Source: Adiantum capillus-veneris
Taxonomy: Eukaryota; Streptophyta; Polypodiopsida; Polypodiales; Pteridaceae
DNA length: 64,000 nt
Assembly (NCBI GenBank): GCA_014529385.2
Contig: CM043958.1
Coordinates: forward strand, 118,163,018-118,227,017
Direction: 5' to 3'
Within the stretch, counting starts at the first letter, position 1. The number at the start of each line of letters is the position of its first letter. This document shows, piece after piece, positions 41,505 to 52,700 of the stretch. The notes below the pieces were generated by a model that made no database searches, was not told where the DNA came from, and saw only the letters and a program-made list of their open reading frames with translations. The translations under genes were made by a program, and so were the position numbers.

Positions 41505-43736
41505 GTGGCTGCAATAGCCAATCATAGAGTCCAACCACAAGAGACATCAGAGGAACAGCAAGACCCGCTGAGTCGCATCACCACCCAACTAGAGAGTTTA
41601 TATGTGCATCTGGTGCAGCAAGGGCATGCATCTAGCAAAAATCTAGAACAAGGAAGGGGACAACAAAGGCAGAACCCAGAGTACCACTGTTACAACTGTG
41701 GGGAAGACGGCCATGGAATGTACTATTGCCCATACACGAGGAGGAAGAATTTCAATAGAGGGGGGAGACAAAATCAGATCTCTCCGCCAAGAGTAAGACC
41801 ACCACCAAGGCATCCAGGACCAATCCCACCAATCCAAATCCTGCGACCACCTATACAACAGCAACCACCACCCCAACCTCTCATTCCGCCACTATCCCCA
41901 CCACCTGCGGTGAACCAAGCGGTGAGTGTTATTAGCTTAGAGGCTAAAGGGAAGGTGAAGGTAGAAGAGTCAACTCGAGAGAAGCACAAAGGAAAAGCGA
42001 AGGTAGAAGAAGTGGATGCTATGGGAGTGAAACGTGCGAGGCACGAGGAGGCATCTCAAAAAGAAGAGAAGATGAAAGGAAAAGCCGAGTCTAGCAAGCA
42101 AGCAGCTAAACCGCGGCGGAAGATAGACATCGTGGACTTCTCACTAGGTGAGGAAGCACAACCCTATGACTTAGTTCAGGATGTGTTAATGCAGGGCCCA
42201 AAGATAACTTGGCCCCAATTACTCCACCTTGCACCCAGAATGAGGAGGCAATGGACAAAAATGGTAAGTACCAGGAAATCAAAACCACGGATAGCTGGGG
42301 CTATCTCTGGAAGGGATCTCGATGACATCCTGCCAACCATGGACGCTCACATCAAAGGGCAGCAAATTTCAAAAGTCTACATAGATTGTGGCGCACAAAT
42401 ATGCGTCATGAGTGAAAAGATGATGCACCATCTAGGTCTAGAGGTAAGTAGGCCGGCACCCTGCCGAGCCAAGATGGCAAACAATGTAAGAGTAAAATGC
42501 ATAGGCATTGTAAATGCAGTCAAAGTAAAAGCATTCAATATGGAAGTGGAGGTAGACATCTTCGTCATGCCACACAAAGGGGAGGGCTACCCCATCATTC
42601 TTGGAAGGCCTTGGCTTATGGCCATGGAAGCTAAACAAGACTGGAGCACCGGGATGATCCAGATGAAGGATGCTAAAGGGAAGTCCATATTCTACGACAT
42701 GAGGATTGGAAAGCAGCGCAATATGATCTTGGAGGCTTCAGAAGACGAGTCCACCAGTGACTCCTTGTCTACCTCAGGAGAAGACACAACCACCACCAAC
42801 GGGAGTGACAGTAGCATCGAAGTAATGGGAGTCATTCTTAAAGACCCAAACAGATTAACACAATCTGAAGCAACCTCAGCAAACCAAGAGGGACCATCAG
42901 GTAAGCAGTCATTGGAGGATGCAGGTAAGCTACAAAAAATGCTCTCAAATGAGTTAACCAATCAAGAAAAGAAGGAGTATGTCTCCATGTTAGGCAACTT
43001 CACTACTTTGCTCATTGATGGCTATGATAAGATCACAGTAATTACAGTAGTGCAACACCACATAAAGCTCAAGGAAGGTAGTAAACCCGTATTACAGAAG
43101 CTCACAAGACTTGGAGTAATCCAGCAAGAGGCATTGCTTAAAGAAGTAAGGAGTTTGCTACAAGCAGGTTTCATCTACCCTGTCGAAGACTCAGAATGGG
43201 TCTCCCCAGTAGTAGTCACACCAAAAAAAAAAGGTAAGTGGAGAGTCTGTGTGGATTATAAACCTCTCAATGCAGCCACGAAGAGGGACCATTTTCCCCT
43301 CCCATTCCAGGATGAAATACTCAATGAAGTGGCAGGTCACGAATGCTACACAGTATGCGATGGCTACTCAGGATACTACCAGATTAGCATTGGGGAGGAG
43401 GATCAGAAGAAGAAAACCTTCATCACACCTTGGGGATGTTTTGCCTACAGAGTAATGCCATTTGGCCTCACCAACGCCCCAGCCACATTTCAACGCTATG
43501 TGACATTTGTTTTCCAACCCTACTTTGGAACATCAATACGGGTTTTCATAGATGATTTTTGCACCTATAGCTCACGATCCCTTCATCTAAGCAAAGTCTA
43601 TGATGGCTTAACCAGGCTACAAACCCTGGGTGGCCAACTCAACGTGGACAAGTGTCACATTGGTGAGAGCAAGGTCACTCTCCTTGGTCATGTAATTTCA
43701 GCGAAAGGGATCGAGGCTAACCCTAGCAAGATTTAG
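41505..43736 (+). pseudogene. B nucleocapsid, protease and reverse transcriptase
   Basis: A 743-codon stretch open in the gag frame. Domains in order: zinc knuckle CYNCGEDGHGMYYC (about residue 62), a Pro-rich linker (residues 95-140), a Lys/Glu-rich linker, and the protease with active site YIDCGAQICVMSEK (about residue 291; usual D-S/T-G-A, here D-C-G-A) and IILGRPWLMAM. RT follows with WVSPVVVTPKKKGKWRVCVD, CDGYSGYYQI (motif A), FGLTNAPATFQRYV (motif B), RVFIDDFCTYS (motif C) and LLGHVISAKGI. It ends at TAG where Gln is expected (SKI-ALVSL). All main motifs are intact, which implies this stretch decayed little. Confidence 0.9.
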
Positions 43737-44345
43737 GCTCTGGTATCTTTATCATCTCCCACCATCGCCAAGCAGTTGTTTTCTTTCCTTCAGAAGGTAA
43801 GATATTTAAGCAGGTTCATTCACCTGCTATCTCAAGTGGTCCTTCCTCTACAACAACTCACCCAAAGGGATGTTTTCTCATGGAGTGAAGAGAATGAGTA
43901 GCAGTTTACTGAGGTAAAGCAAGTCCTATCTAAGCTTCCCACTATTTCACTTCCTAAGTGGGACGAGCCATTCTATGTGAACCCTAGTGTGGGAAATGAT
44001 ACTTTGGGAGCAGTGCTAATGCAAAAGGATCCCAAAACTTATTTCATACACCCTATTTACTTCTCTAGTCGAGTCATGACCCCATCAGAAAAGGGATTCA
44101 CCGAAGTAGAACACATGGTTCTGGCACTAATATTTGCTACCACGAAATTCCGCTCCTATCTCCTGCCTAGACCATTTGTAATCCTAACAATGGAAGAGGT
44201 TTTCCCTTATGTAATGCGACACATGGATGTCTCATCTAGGATCTCAAAGTGGTTAATTAGACTACAAGAGTTTGACTATACCATGCAAGTAGAAAACTCC
44301 ACCAGGGCTAGTTTAGCAGGAGTTCTCACTCATCGCCATTACGAG
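43737..44345 (+). pseudogene. B RNase H (first)
   Basis: The gag-pol frame continues past the stop at 43734. After KVRYLSRFIHLLSQ and a TAG at 43899-43901 (Gln expected: ENE-QFTEVK) it reads FYVNPSVGNDTLGAVLMQ, then FTEVEHMVLALIFATTKFRS and ISKWLIRLQEFDYTMQVE. This is the RNase H of gypsy pol, though the usual first Asp (FVDAS) is Asn here (YVNPS). It would degrade the RNA template. In Tat elements this original RNase H is often weakened, with the second one taking over. Confidence 0.8.
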
Positions 44346-44399
44346 AAGAAGTTGAAGGTCAACACGGAAGCAAAGGAAGGAACAAAAGATAAAGAGAGC

Positions 44400-44858
44400 C
44401 CTAAGCTAGAGAGAGCTCACTCTCTTTTCTTTGATGGAGCATACAAGAGAACAATGGATCAGTCTGCAGCAGGCATGGTCATTTTCAATGAACAGCAGGA
44501 AAGAGTATTCTCCTTGGGAAAGTTATTACACTCCCACTCTAACAATGAGGCAGAATATGCAGCCATAATCCTTGGGCTGGAACAATGTATTTCACAAAAA
44601 ATTTAGCGCTTGAATGTGTTCAGCGACGCTTTGCTTTTGATAACGCAAATAAATGGCACCTGGGAGTGAAAAAATCAGGTTTTACTTGGTCAACTTCGCC
44701 AAGTTAAGGACCTTCTGAAGAAGTTTGAAGCAGTAAAGCTCTTCCATGTTCCCAGAGCAGAAAATCAAGAGGCAGATGCACTAGCTAAAGAAAGAATACA
44801 AGATGTTCCCATTGGAGCAATCAAATTAAAACTACCCCTCTTCCAAGGCAATGATGCT
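44400..44858 (+). pseudogene. B second RNase H (archaeal-type, aRH)
   Basis: In the same frame a second, different RNase H follows: HSLFFDGAYKRTMDQSAAGM (first Asp), SNNEAEYAAIILGLE (Glu), NVFSDALLLITQINGTWE (second Asp) and HVPRAENQEADALAKE (final His and Asp). These are the four-acid RNase H1 positions in the DEDD order. An extra archaeal-type RNase H between the gypsy RNase H and integrase is known from the plant Tat lineage. Two stops break it: TAG at 44604-44606 (Gln expected) and TGA at 44667-44669. Confidence 0.82.
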
Positions 44859-45743
44859 ATGCCTGATATCATCAGCTTTCTAAATACAGGGGAATGTCCA
44901 GCAGGACACACTAAAGGCCAAAAACAATGGCTGGTAAGGAAGGCTACTAGGTACCGCCTTATAAACGACCACTTGTACTACAAGGGCAAAGATCAAATTC
45001 TCAGGCGGGTGCCAACCTCCAGTGAAATCACAGAGGTAATTTCAAGCTGCCATGATGGCGTCTGCGGTGGTCATTTTGCTCTAGATATCACCAGTAGGAA
45101 GATTCTACAGGCAGGATACTTTTGGCCTAGTTTGAACAGAGATGTATACCATTGGTGTAAAACATGTAAGGCTTGTCAAGTGGCCAGTGATCGCACGTTA
45201 ACCTACGAGCCACAAACCCCTATCATTTCATATGTTCCTTTTGAGAAATGGGGAATAGATGCAATCAGTCCCTTACCAAGGGCCCAATCAGGTAAATTGT
45301 ACATCATAGTGGGTGTAGACTACATGACGCGATGGGCAGAAGCAACGGCCACCACCCGCATTACAGCCCAAGAGGTGGCAGAGTTCATTTTTGAGCATAT
45401 CGTTTGCCGTTTTGGCACTCCTCTTGAGATAATATCAGATAGAGGACCAGGATTCAGAGGTGATTTGGTAGGAGAAATGATGAAGAAGTTAGGCATCACA
45501 CGTGGGCATTCCACACCATACTATCCACAATGCAATGGTTTGGTAGAGAAGGTAAATGGAATGATTTGCAAAATCATCACAAAACAAGTGAACAACCATA
45601 CAGAAGATTGGGACAAACATCTCATGGTAGCTCTTTGGGCCTACAGAACAACGTTCCGAACATCACTAGGTTTCACTCCTTTCCATCTAGTTTATGGAAA
45701 GGAGGCAATTCTACCCATTGAGGTACAAATAGCCAGCTTATGA
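44859..45743 (+). pseudogene. B integrase zinc-binding domain and core
   Basis: It is in the gag-pol frame and reads the pre-integrase LINDHLYYKGKDQILRRV, the H2C2 module (CHDGVCGGHFALD, then CKTCKACQ), and the catalytic core with KWGIDAISPLP (first Asp), LEIISDRGPGFRG (second Asp) and YPQCNGLVEKVNG (Glu), then LWAYRTTFRTSLGFTPFHL. All catalytic residues are present. It ends at TGA where CGA (Arg) would give SLRILARQ. The region is a good reference for classifying B. Confidence 0.9.
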
Positions 45744-46194
45744 ATCTTGGCCAGGCAGACCCACCGTCCAATCGTAAACCTTCGAAACCACATCCTGGAT
45801 CTAGAGAAACTCCAACTGGATAGGTAAGAAGCAATCAATCACTATGCAGCACAAGTAGAACAATGCCGACTCGCTTTTCAATCAAGGGCTTAAAGAGAAA
45901 GGACTGGAAAAGGGCATATTAGTACTACGATACGACAACAGATTTGTGGCACTAGGAAGGATAAGAAATTTCAGCCCAGATGGGAAGGGCCATTCATCAT
46001 CAAGAAGCGCTACGACAATGGCATCTATAAGCTGATGGAAGCAGATGGAAAAATTCACAAGACTAGAGTCAATGGATGGAGACTCAAGAGGTATTTTCTT
46101 AGGTTTGACCCAGAATTCGTGCTAGACATTCCAAAAGAGGGAGAACCCTCTAACTCTACAACTGAAGAAACTGAAGAAGGGCTAGAAGCATGAA
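45744..46194 (+). pseudogene. B integrase C-terminal domain
   Basis: It continues the gag-pol frame with stops (TAA at 45825 and 45891) and a patch at about 45890-45945 that reads in another frame (GLEKGILVLRYDNRFVAL), so two small opposite indels lie there. It then returns to frame with KFQPRWEGPFIIKKRYDNGI, a GPY/F-type module, and an acidic tail ending at TGA 46192-46194. The role is DNA binding by integrase. There is no chromodomain. Confidence 0.75.
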
Positions 46195-46246
46195 TGCCTC
46201 TAGCCAAAAGAGAGAGGGATAATGATAGCCGACTTTCAGAAATCAA

Positions 46247-46264
46247 AGCAAAAAAAGAAGAAAA
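46247..46264 (+). promoter_or_regulatory. B polypurine tract
   Basis: AGCAAAAAAAGAAGAAAA lies about 50 bases after the gag-pol end and just before the 3' LTR, where plus-strand DNA synthesis would start. The sequence after it does not begin with TG, so the exact LTR start is uncertain. Confidence 0.5.
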
Positions 46265-47100
46265 CTCATTTCACCCCCCCCCCCCGCCCGCCCTACGGGC
46301 GTTGGATAAAACCCTCGCACTCTCTCTCCCTCATTTTCCCTACATACCCCCTTCCCTAATATCTCTCTCTCTCCTGATTTACCCTCCCCAGCCAGGCAGA
46401 AGCTCAGGCAGAAGCTCAGACAATAAACTCCCAACCCCTCTCTCGTGCTCCCTCTGTGTGAGCCGCGTGAGAACTCCCCCCCACCCCCCTTTTCGCTCTC
46501 CATATTCTTACACTCACTCTTACACTCATCCTAGACTTCCCCTCACATTACCCTCTACCCTTATTCCCCACCTCCCTCTGGCCCGCTAATATTCCTTCCC
46601 CCGACCCCCCTCCTCCCTCTTCCCCACCCGCTCGCCTCACCCTCCCTCGGCTCATTCACCCCCCCCCCCCCCCCCTCGGCCTCATTTCCCCCCTCTTTGG
46701 CCCGTGGATATATTCCTTACACACACACACCCCCCCCCCCCCCCCCCCCCCCCCTCGTCCTCAAGCTCCCATGCAAGACAACACCCCCCCCCCCTCTCCC
46801 TCTCACCCACACATCTCCCATGCCCCACAACACCCCCCCTCCCCTCACTCTCCCTCACACACTCCTCTATCTCTTATCCCTAATCATCTCCCCCCTCCCC
46901 CCCTCCCTCACTCTCCCTCTCACGCCAGCGCGGAGAATCTCCCTCTCTCTCTCTCATCTGGATGCCGCAGGCCACGCCACCACAGAGACTCTCCCTCTCC
47001 CTTGCACGGGCAGAATTGCCCCCATACACCCCATACACACACACACACACACACACACACCCCCCTCCCCTCTCTCCCCAAGCGCTGTGCGCCGCAGTCC

Positions 47101-47282
47101 GAACGTACACACACACATGCCCTCACGGGCAGGCCAGTCCGCAATCAACGCACACACACACGCCCTCACAGGCAGGCTAGTCTGCAATCAACGCACACAC
47201 ACACGCCCTCATGGGCAGGCTAGCCCGCAATCAACGCACACACACACACACCCTCACAGGCAGCGCATTCCGCAATACGCCA
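47101..47282. repeat. Minisatellite in B 3' LTR, about 4 units of about 43
   Basis: Same unit as at 38093, one unit more: ACACACGCCCTCANGGGCAG + GCNAGTCCGCAATCAACGC. Confidence 0.85.
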
Positions 47283-48336
47283 ATACACACACACACAAAA
47301 CACACACACCCTACCCAAACACACACACCCCCTATTCTACCCCCCCATCCACCTTGCGCAGGAAAGAATGCCGCCGGCCATCCGCTAGAGGGGGAAAAAA
47401 AAAACTATATTTACATTATATATACAGCCCCCCTTCCCACGCACGTTTTCACACGCACATTCCTACACAAAACACACACACCCGCCCTCATGCACGAATT
47501 TATACACACGCGCATATATGCACCGCACCGCAAATACGAAGAAAAGATCTACAACGTCAACAAACAAAAAGAAGAAGGATCCAAAGCACGTGCCACCAAC
47601 AACAAAAAGAGAAAATGCACCGAAGGCATGCCCCGGCCAACTCCGAAAAGAATTACGCTCGACACCGACGCACCGGCAGCACGCCATTCGTCGGCAACAC
47701 GCAACCACGATGCCATCCCATTAATTTTTAGGTTATTTTTATCATTATCTTCAGTTTTCACCCGAGCCATTGTAAATTTCCATTTTGTAAATATCCTCTC
47801 TCTAGGTGATGGTCACAAAGGCCCACCTAGAGATTCCCATCGTTTAATAACCTCCCCAAAACAAAGCAAGGGTCAACCACACCAGGCCCACCACTTGCTT
47901 TGTCTCCCCGATTAAGATTACCCTAAGCACACTGGGATTACCATAATCCAAGCAGCCAACACCTATAAATTGGCACTGAGAGGTCACTATCGGGGGGGCG
48001 GGGGCAATTTATGTGGAACCAAGAATTTGGTAGAGTGTAGTAGAAGGGATTGACACCATCACCATCATGGGGAAGGGGTCTTGTGTGTTGGGTTTGCCTT
48101 GGGAATTGCACCATGCGAAGGGAACCACATCCATCTCTCGACTCCAATGGTCGATGCACACACGTATGCACGCTCTTGGCGATGAGTATTCACAATCATT
48201 GAGTCGCCCTTGAGAACGCATCAAGTAGGTTGCACCATCTCCTCCCCCTACCTCTCTACCACCACGGCATGCCACCTTGTAAATATTGCAGAAATGACTC
48301 ACCCTCACACCCCTTAGGGTTTTCATCAATTGCAAG

Positions 48337-48340
<4 letters not shown>

Positions 48341-48409
<69 letters not shown>
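48341..48409. repeat. (CT)n microsatellite in B 3' LTR
   Basis: About 34 uninterrupted CT units. Confidence 0.95.
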
Positions 48410-48411
<2 letters not shown>

Positions 48412-48592
48412 CCCTTTTTTCTCTCTCGGTGTGTAGGCTTGCGGTGTTCATATCATTGTGGGTTTTGCATCCTAGCCGCTCAAAGCTAGGTGGTGCCCCG
48501 TGTTCGCTTTACCGTGGTAGGCTCGAGGCGTGCCATTCGGCCCCCGGCGTTTTAGAGGCCGTCGGGGTTCGTGGTCCGCTTTGCGTCCGTCA

Positions 48593-48841
48593 CTATAATA
48601 CAAATTCTTTTGGAGGGAGGACCCGCTCCATGTAAATCTGGTCCTTAACTCTTGTCAATAGCTTTATTTCTCTCTCTTTTGAAGTATTGTTCATGCCTAT
48701 CTACCTAGGTGTTATGTTTTTTGTTGCTCTCTCCATCCAAGCACTCTTGCTATTCTCATTAGGAATCTATTCTAATGAAATGCTCACTATGTTTATGCTA
48801 TTTTCCGCTACACACAAGTTACGAGACCATTAAATGTTTCA
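48593..48841 (+). repeat. A LTR, distal part after B
   Basis: It resumes A LTR sequence at CTATAATACAAA, equal to position 37109, so 182 bases already present before B are repeated. It runs to the LTR end ATGTTTCA. Confidence 0.85.
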
Positions 48842-48860
48842 TTAGTATTAGACCACAAGG
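48842..48860 (+). promoter_or_regulatory. A2 primer binding site, decayed
   Basis: TTAGTATTAGACCACAAGG directly follows the LTR end. It resembles the initiator-Met site TTGGTATCAGAGC with two transitions (G to A, C to T) and one other change, as expected for an old methylated copy. Confidence 0.6.
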
Positions 48861-49239
48861 TTTCTCTTTTCTTGCTCAAGAAGGGAGGTCCTCAAGCTAG
48901 CTATAAATGGTTGGTATTATTAAGAATAGGGATTTTTTAGCCTTACAGTGTGCCTGCTTCCTGCAGATAACAGGGCATCACTGTCAAGAGCTATGGTCTT
49001 AATAGTGGAGTCCTACGGGGTTGCCTACGGCTTAACCACTATTGAGTTATTAGGAGCTTGACAGGAGCCAATACTATTTTGGTGTTGAAAGACCCTCTCT
49101 TCTATTCCTTACAATTAATGATATTCGAGTCACGGATACAGTAGCTTGAGTGCTTTTCTAATGGGGTAAAGAGGAGCAACAACTAGGGCTTGAAGTGCCA
49201 AAGTACACCTAAAAATAATACACCTAAAAAATTGCTAGA

Positions 49240-50400
49240 ATGGTTGATAATAGTAAGGAGAATGAAATTAATGTTGATAGCTTTGATTTTGCTAATGAGC
49301 AGGCTACTAATAATGCCCATATGCTTGTTAACAACCTTGTTTCTAGGCTTCAACAAGCCATGGGAAATCCATCCCTCCAAAAAGAAACTGTGCAATGATG
49401 GCTACATGCTCATGGGATTCTCGAAAATCCCCACCATGATGAGAGAGTACCTAGGAAGCCTCCTTGTGAGACTTCAAGAAGAGGCCTCTCTCCGATTTAG
49501 GAAGAAAAAGAGGATCTGTATGAATGGCTCATAAATCTACTACTTGATGATGCATCTCCCTCCCAAAGGAGAACTCAAGAGCCCCCACCAAAAGAGCGAG
49601 AAAGAAGTGAGTATCCTGCCACCTCGGTGGAGATGGCTTCACAAAGACGGTGGGCAAAACGCTCTCCATCACCTCCTAAATGGAGAAAACCATCACACAC
49701 TTCTCCACACCATAATTCAAAGAGGGATGACAAAAAACAAGAGAAGAAAAAGGCAAAAAAGAGGTCATGCTCTTCACCGTCTTCTTCATCCTCTTCCTCT
49801 TATGAAGAAAGTGATGGTGCAGACAATGAGGAACAAGGCAAGAGAAAGGTGAGAAAGAGGTCACCCTCTTCTCCGTCTTCCTCAAATTATTCATCTTTTG
49901 AAGAAAGCGATGATGCAACTTTTGAACCATAAAAAAGAGGCCATAGGAAATCCTATGCCGCATGGAAGAGGTCATCCAAGCTCAAGAAGTTCAAAAAAGG
50001 AGGAAAGAACATCTCTTTCCTTACCTACGATGGCACCTTTGGTGCTACAAACAAAGTCCTGGCCTTCATCCAACAATTCAATGTGTCGTTTGGAGATGAG
50101 GGCTTCACGGAGTCCTCTAAGCTACACCATGTAGCTATGCATTTTCAAAAGTCCGCCAGGCATTGGTGTTCTAGCCTACAAGCAAACGGTGAAGCCACAC
50201 GAACATGGAAAGCTTTAAGATCTTCCATCATGAAGCAGTTTTTGTCTACCGATGCCAAAGACAAAGTACTCACTGTATGGCGAAGCTTGAAGCTCTCTCC
50301 TTACAAATCTACTCACAAATATGTAGACAAGTTTTGAGACTTACATCTCAAAGCCACTGTCTTCAAAAAAATGGATTTTGGAGAGCAAAAATAACAATTT
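49240..50400 (+). pseudogene. A2 gag
   Basis: The frame starts MVDNSKENEINVDSFDFANE and runs with stops (TGA at 49396, TAG near 49501, TAA near 49930, TGA near 50335). It has a Ser/Lys/Arg-rich SR-like stretch (KRSCSSPSSSSSSSYEESDG), then the gag core: FLTYDGTFGATNKVLAFIQQ, HFQKSARHWCSSLQ, WKALRSSIMKQFL and SPYKSTHKYVDKF. The same gene in A3 is more complete in its end. It forms the particle shell. The zinc knuckle, clear in A3, is damaged here near 50690. Confidence 0.8.
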
Positions 50401-50809
50401 TGTGGGGGCTTAACTGAAGATATGACGGAGTATGTCAATTCCCAAAGGCCACGCACCATATTTGTGATCATACACCATACCATGGTGGTTTCATGAATCA
50501 ATTTCCAAACAAGGGCTAAGAGAAATCTTAAGTCCACGGAGAACAAGGACCGGAGCCTCAGGGAAAGGAAAATGTCCAAAAGTCTCCTAAAGGCAACACC
50601 AACAACAACAAAGCTAAGGAGAAGGGAGTTTATAAAGAAAAAAGTAAACTCTCTCTTGAAGATCTTGCGTGTTATCGTAAAGATAAAATGCAAAGAGCAA
50701 GGGCATGCGTATCGTGCTTGACCCCAAAAGAACACCCGCCACAAGCCTCCTAGACCTACCTTGGTTGAAATCCAATAAGAGGAATCTCACCACAAAGGAG
50801 CTCCTCTAT

Positions 50810-51240
50810 GCCATGCTTGGGGAAAGGTAAGAGAACATGATGCTTTTATTCTCTTTGGCCTCGGTTCTACTCACAATTTCATATCCATAGAGCTGGCCAC
50901 CAAGCTAGGTATCCAAGCCTATGAGATGGGAGATGTCCTATCTGATGATGGTGCTTTGAAGGGACAAGAATCTTAAATCACCCCCTTAATCGGGAAATTG
51001 AGGCTCCATGTCCAAAGCTATGTGGACAAAGAGGACTTCTCTATCTCTCCTCTCAAGCACGAGGATGTAATCCTAGGGGCCCCATGGTTTGATTGCATGG
51101 CTGCCAATGTTAAATTCCCTGAAATGAAACTCCACTTTAGATTCAAGGAAAAAGATATGTGCATAGATGCTAAGGAGCTGGGTAACACCATACTCTTTGT
51201 ACATACGCAAGCTTTCAATAAGTTAATAAAGAGCTCTATT
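50810..51240 (+). pseudogene. A2 aspartic protease, active-site Asp lost
   Basis: At about 50840 the frame reads AFILFGLGSTHNFISIELAT, where A3 has FDPGSTHNFIS; the catalytic Asp is Gly here (GAC to GGC). It goes on with LRLHVQSYVDKEDFSISPLK and VILGAPWFDCMAANVKFPEM, the typical chromovirus protease end. A stop at 50976 splits it. The piece from 50998 is in one open frame with the start of RT. Confidence 0.8.
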
Positions 51241-52361
51241 TCCGTGTACATGATTTTTGTTAGAGATTCTCAAAATGAACCTAATGCTTTAGCAAAAGAA
51301 AATATAAACAATCACAAAGAATTAGAGTTATCCAATTTTCTCAAGGGATTTCAAGATGTTTTTATTGACGACATCCCTTGTGAACTACCTCCTAAACGAG
51401 GCAATGATGACCATGCAGTTGAACTTCTTTCAGGAATTTCACTGCCTAATAAACCTCCTTATAGAGTTTCTCAAGCTCAACAAGAGGAGAATATGTGGCA
51501 AGTGCATGAGTTTGTTGATAAGGGCATGGTTAGGCCTAGCTCATCTCCATTTTTCTCACCCATGTTATTATTGCAAAAGAAAGATAGCACACATCGTACA
51601 TGTGTTGACTATAGAGCACTAAATAGGATCACTATCAAGAATAGGTTTCTCGTTCCACGAGTAGAAGACCTACTTGATAAGCTGCAATGGTCGACCTACT
51701 TTAGTAGAATTGACCTAAAAAGTGGCTACCATTAAATAAGAATAGTTGATCAAGACATTGTAAAGACCACATCTTGCACTATGTTGGTCTTTACAAATAC
51801 ATTGTCATGCCTTTTGGTTTGACCGATGCACCAGCCAGATTCAACTGCTTCATGGAGAATCTATTCAAGCCTCACTGAACCTTTACAGGAGTGTTCTTTG
51901 ATGATATTATCATCTACTCTAATTCACTAGACAAACACAAGCAACATCTCCAGGTAATATTTCAAGTCTTACGAGAGAATAAACTTTATGTTAATCAAAA
52001 GCTGTAAAGTGAGTTTCTCTTACAAGAGATTCTGTATTTAGGTCACATTATCTCTCAAGATGGCATCCGAATGGATCCATCAAAGCTAGAGGTAATAAAA
52101 GGATGGCCTAATCCAAGGAATCTTCATGAACTAAGAAGCTTTATAGGTATTTGTACATACTATAGACGCTTCATAGAAAATTTCTCACTAATAGTAGAAC
52201 CATTACATGACCTAACAAAGAAACATGTTAGGTATACATGGTTTGCCAAGGAGAATAATGCTTTTGATAAACTTAAAAAAAAGCTTATCTCTCAACCTGT
52301 GCTTACACTGCCAGGTCTCTCAAAGCCATTTGAGGTCCAATGTGACGCTTGTGGTGATTGA
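51241..52361 (+). pseudogene. A2 reverse transcriptase
   Basis: The pre-RT linker (FLKGFQDVFIDDIPCELPPK, then HAVELLSG) leads to RT: FSPMLLLQKKDSTHRTCVDY, then FSRIDLKSGYH with TAA where Gln is expected (SGYH-IRI), a frame change near 51780, FGLTDAPARFNCFMENLF (motif B), GVFFDDIIIYSNS (motif C, about 51891) and LGHIISQDGIRMDPSKLE. Further stops lie near 51877 and 52006. The sequence is typical of plant chromoviruses. It ends in the start of RNase H (FEVQCDACGD). Confidence 0.87.
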
Positions 52362-52700
52362 CTTGGAGCTGTTTTGCTCCAAAAGGGGGTGCCATAGCCT
52401 ATGAAAGTCAAAGGCTCGACCTTGCTGAGCAAGCTCTAGGCATATATGAAAAGGAACTCCTCGCAGTTCTACATGCCTTAGACTCGTGGAAGCACTATTT
52501 ACTGGGGACTCCTTTCATTCTGCGGACGGATCACCAAAGCCTTAAGTACTTCATGATGCAGACCAAGGTCTCCAACAAACAAATGAGGTGGGATAATTTT
52601 CTTTCGCAATTTTATTCTCATATTGCTCACATTGCTGGCAAGCATAATCAAGTAGCCGATGCACTCTCAAGAAGGCCAAGAGTGAATGCGATTTGCATAG
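52362..52700 (+). pseudogene. A2 RNase H
   Basis: After a frame change near 52360 it reads AIAYESQRLDLAEQALGIYE, then LGTPFILRTDHQSLKYFMMQ and HIAGKHNQVADALSRRP, the classical end of gypsy RNase H. It would degrade template RNA. The frame stays open on into the integrase N-terminal region up to 52921. Confidence 0.88.

Larger units (their letters stand above)
37292..48592 (+). mobile_element. Ty3/Gypsy element B (Tat-type, dual RNase H), nested in A
   Basis: Two LTRs (37292-39566 and about 46265-48592) end identically in GCGTCCGTCA and differ by roughly 6% near that end. Between them are an extra leader frame, gag, protease, RT, RNase H, a second RNase H, integrase and a purine tract. The second RNase H before integrase is the hallmark of the Tat lineage (Tat/Ogre/Retand). 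The 5' LTR lacks the first 80 or so bases of the 3' LTR. The gag-pol is dead but mostly in one frame. Confidence 0.88.
46265..48592 (+). repeat. B 3' LTR
   Basis: It matches the 5' LTR from 46347 on. It has the same C-rich first kilobase (24-C run at 46731-46754), minisatellite, CT microsatellite (48341-48409) and end GCGTCCGTCA. Right flank is A LTR sequence. Confidence 0.88.
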
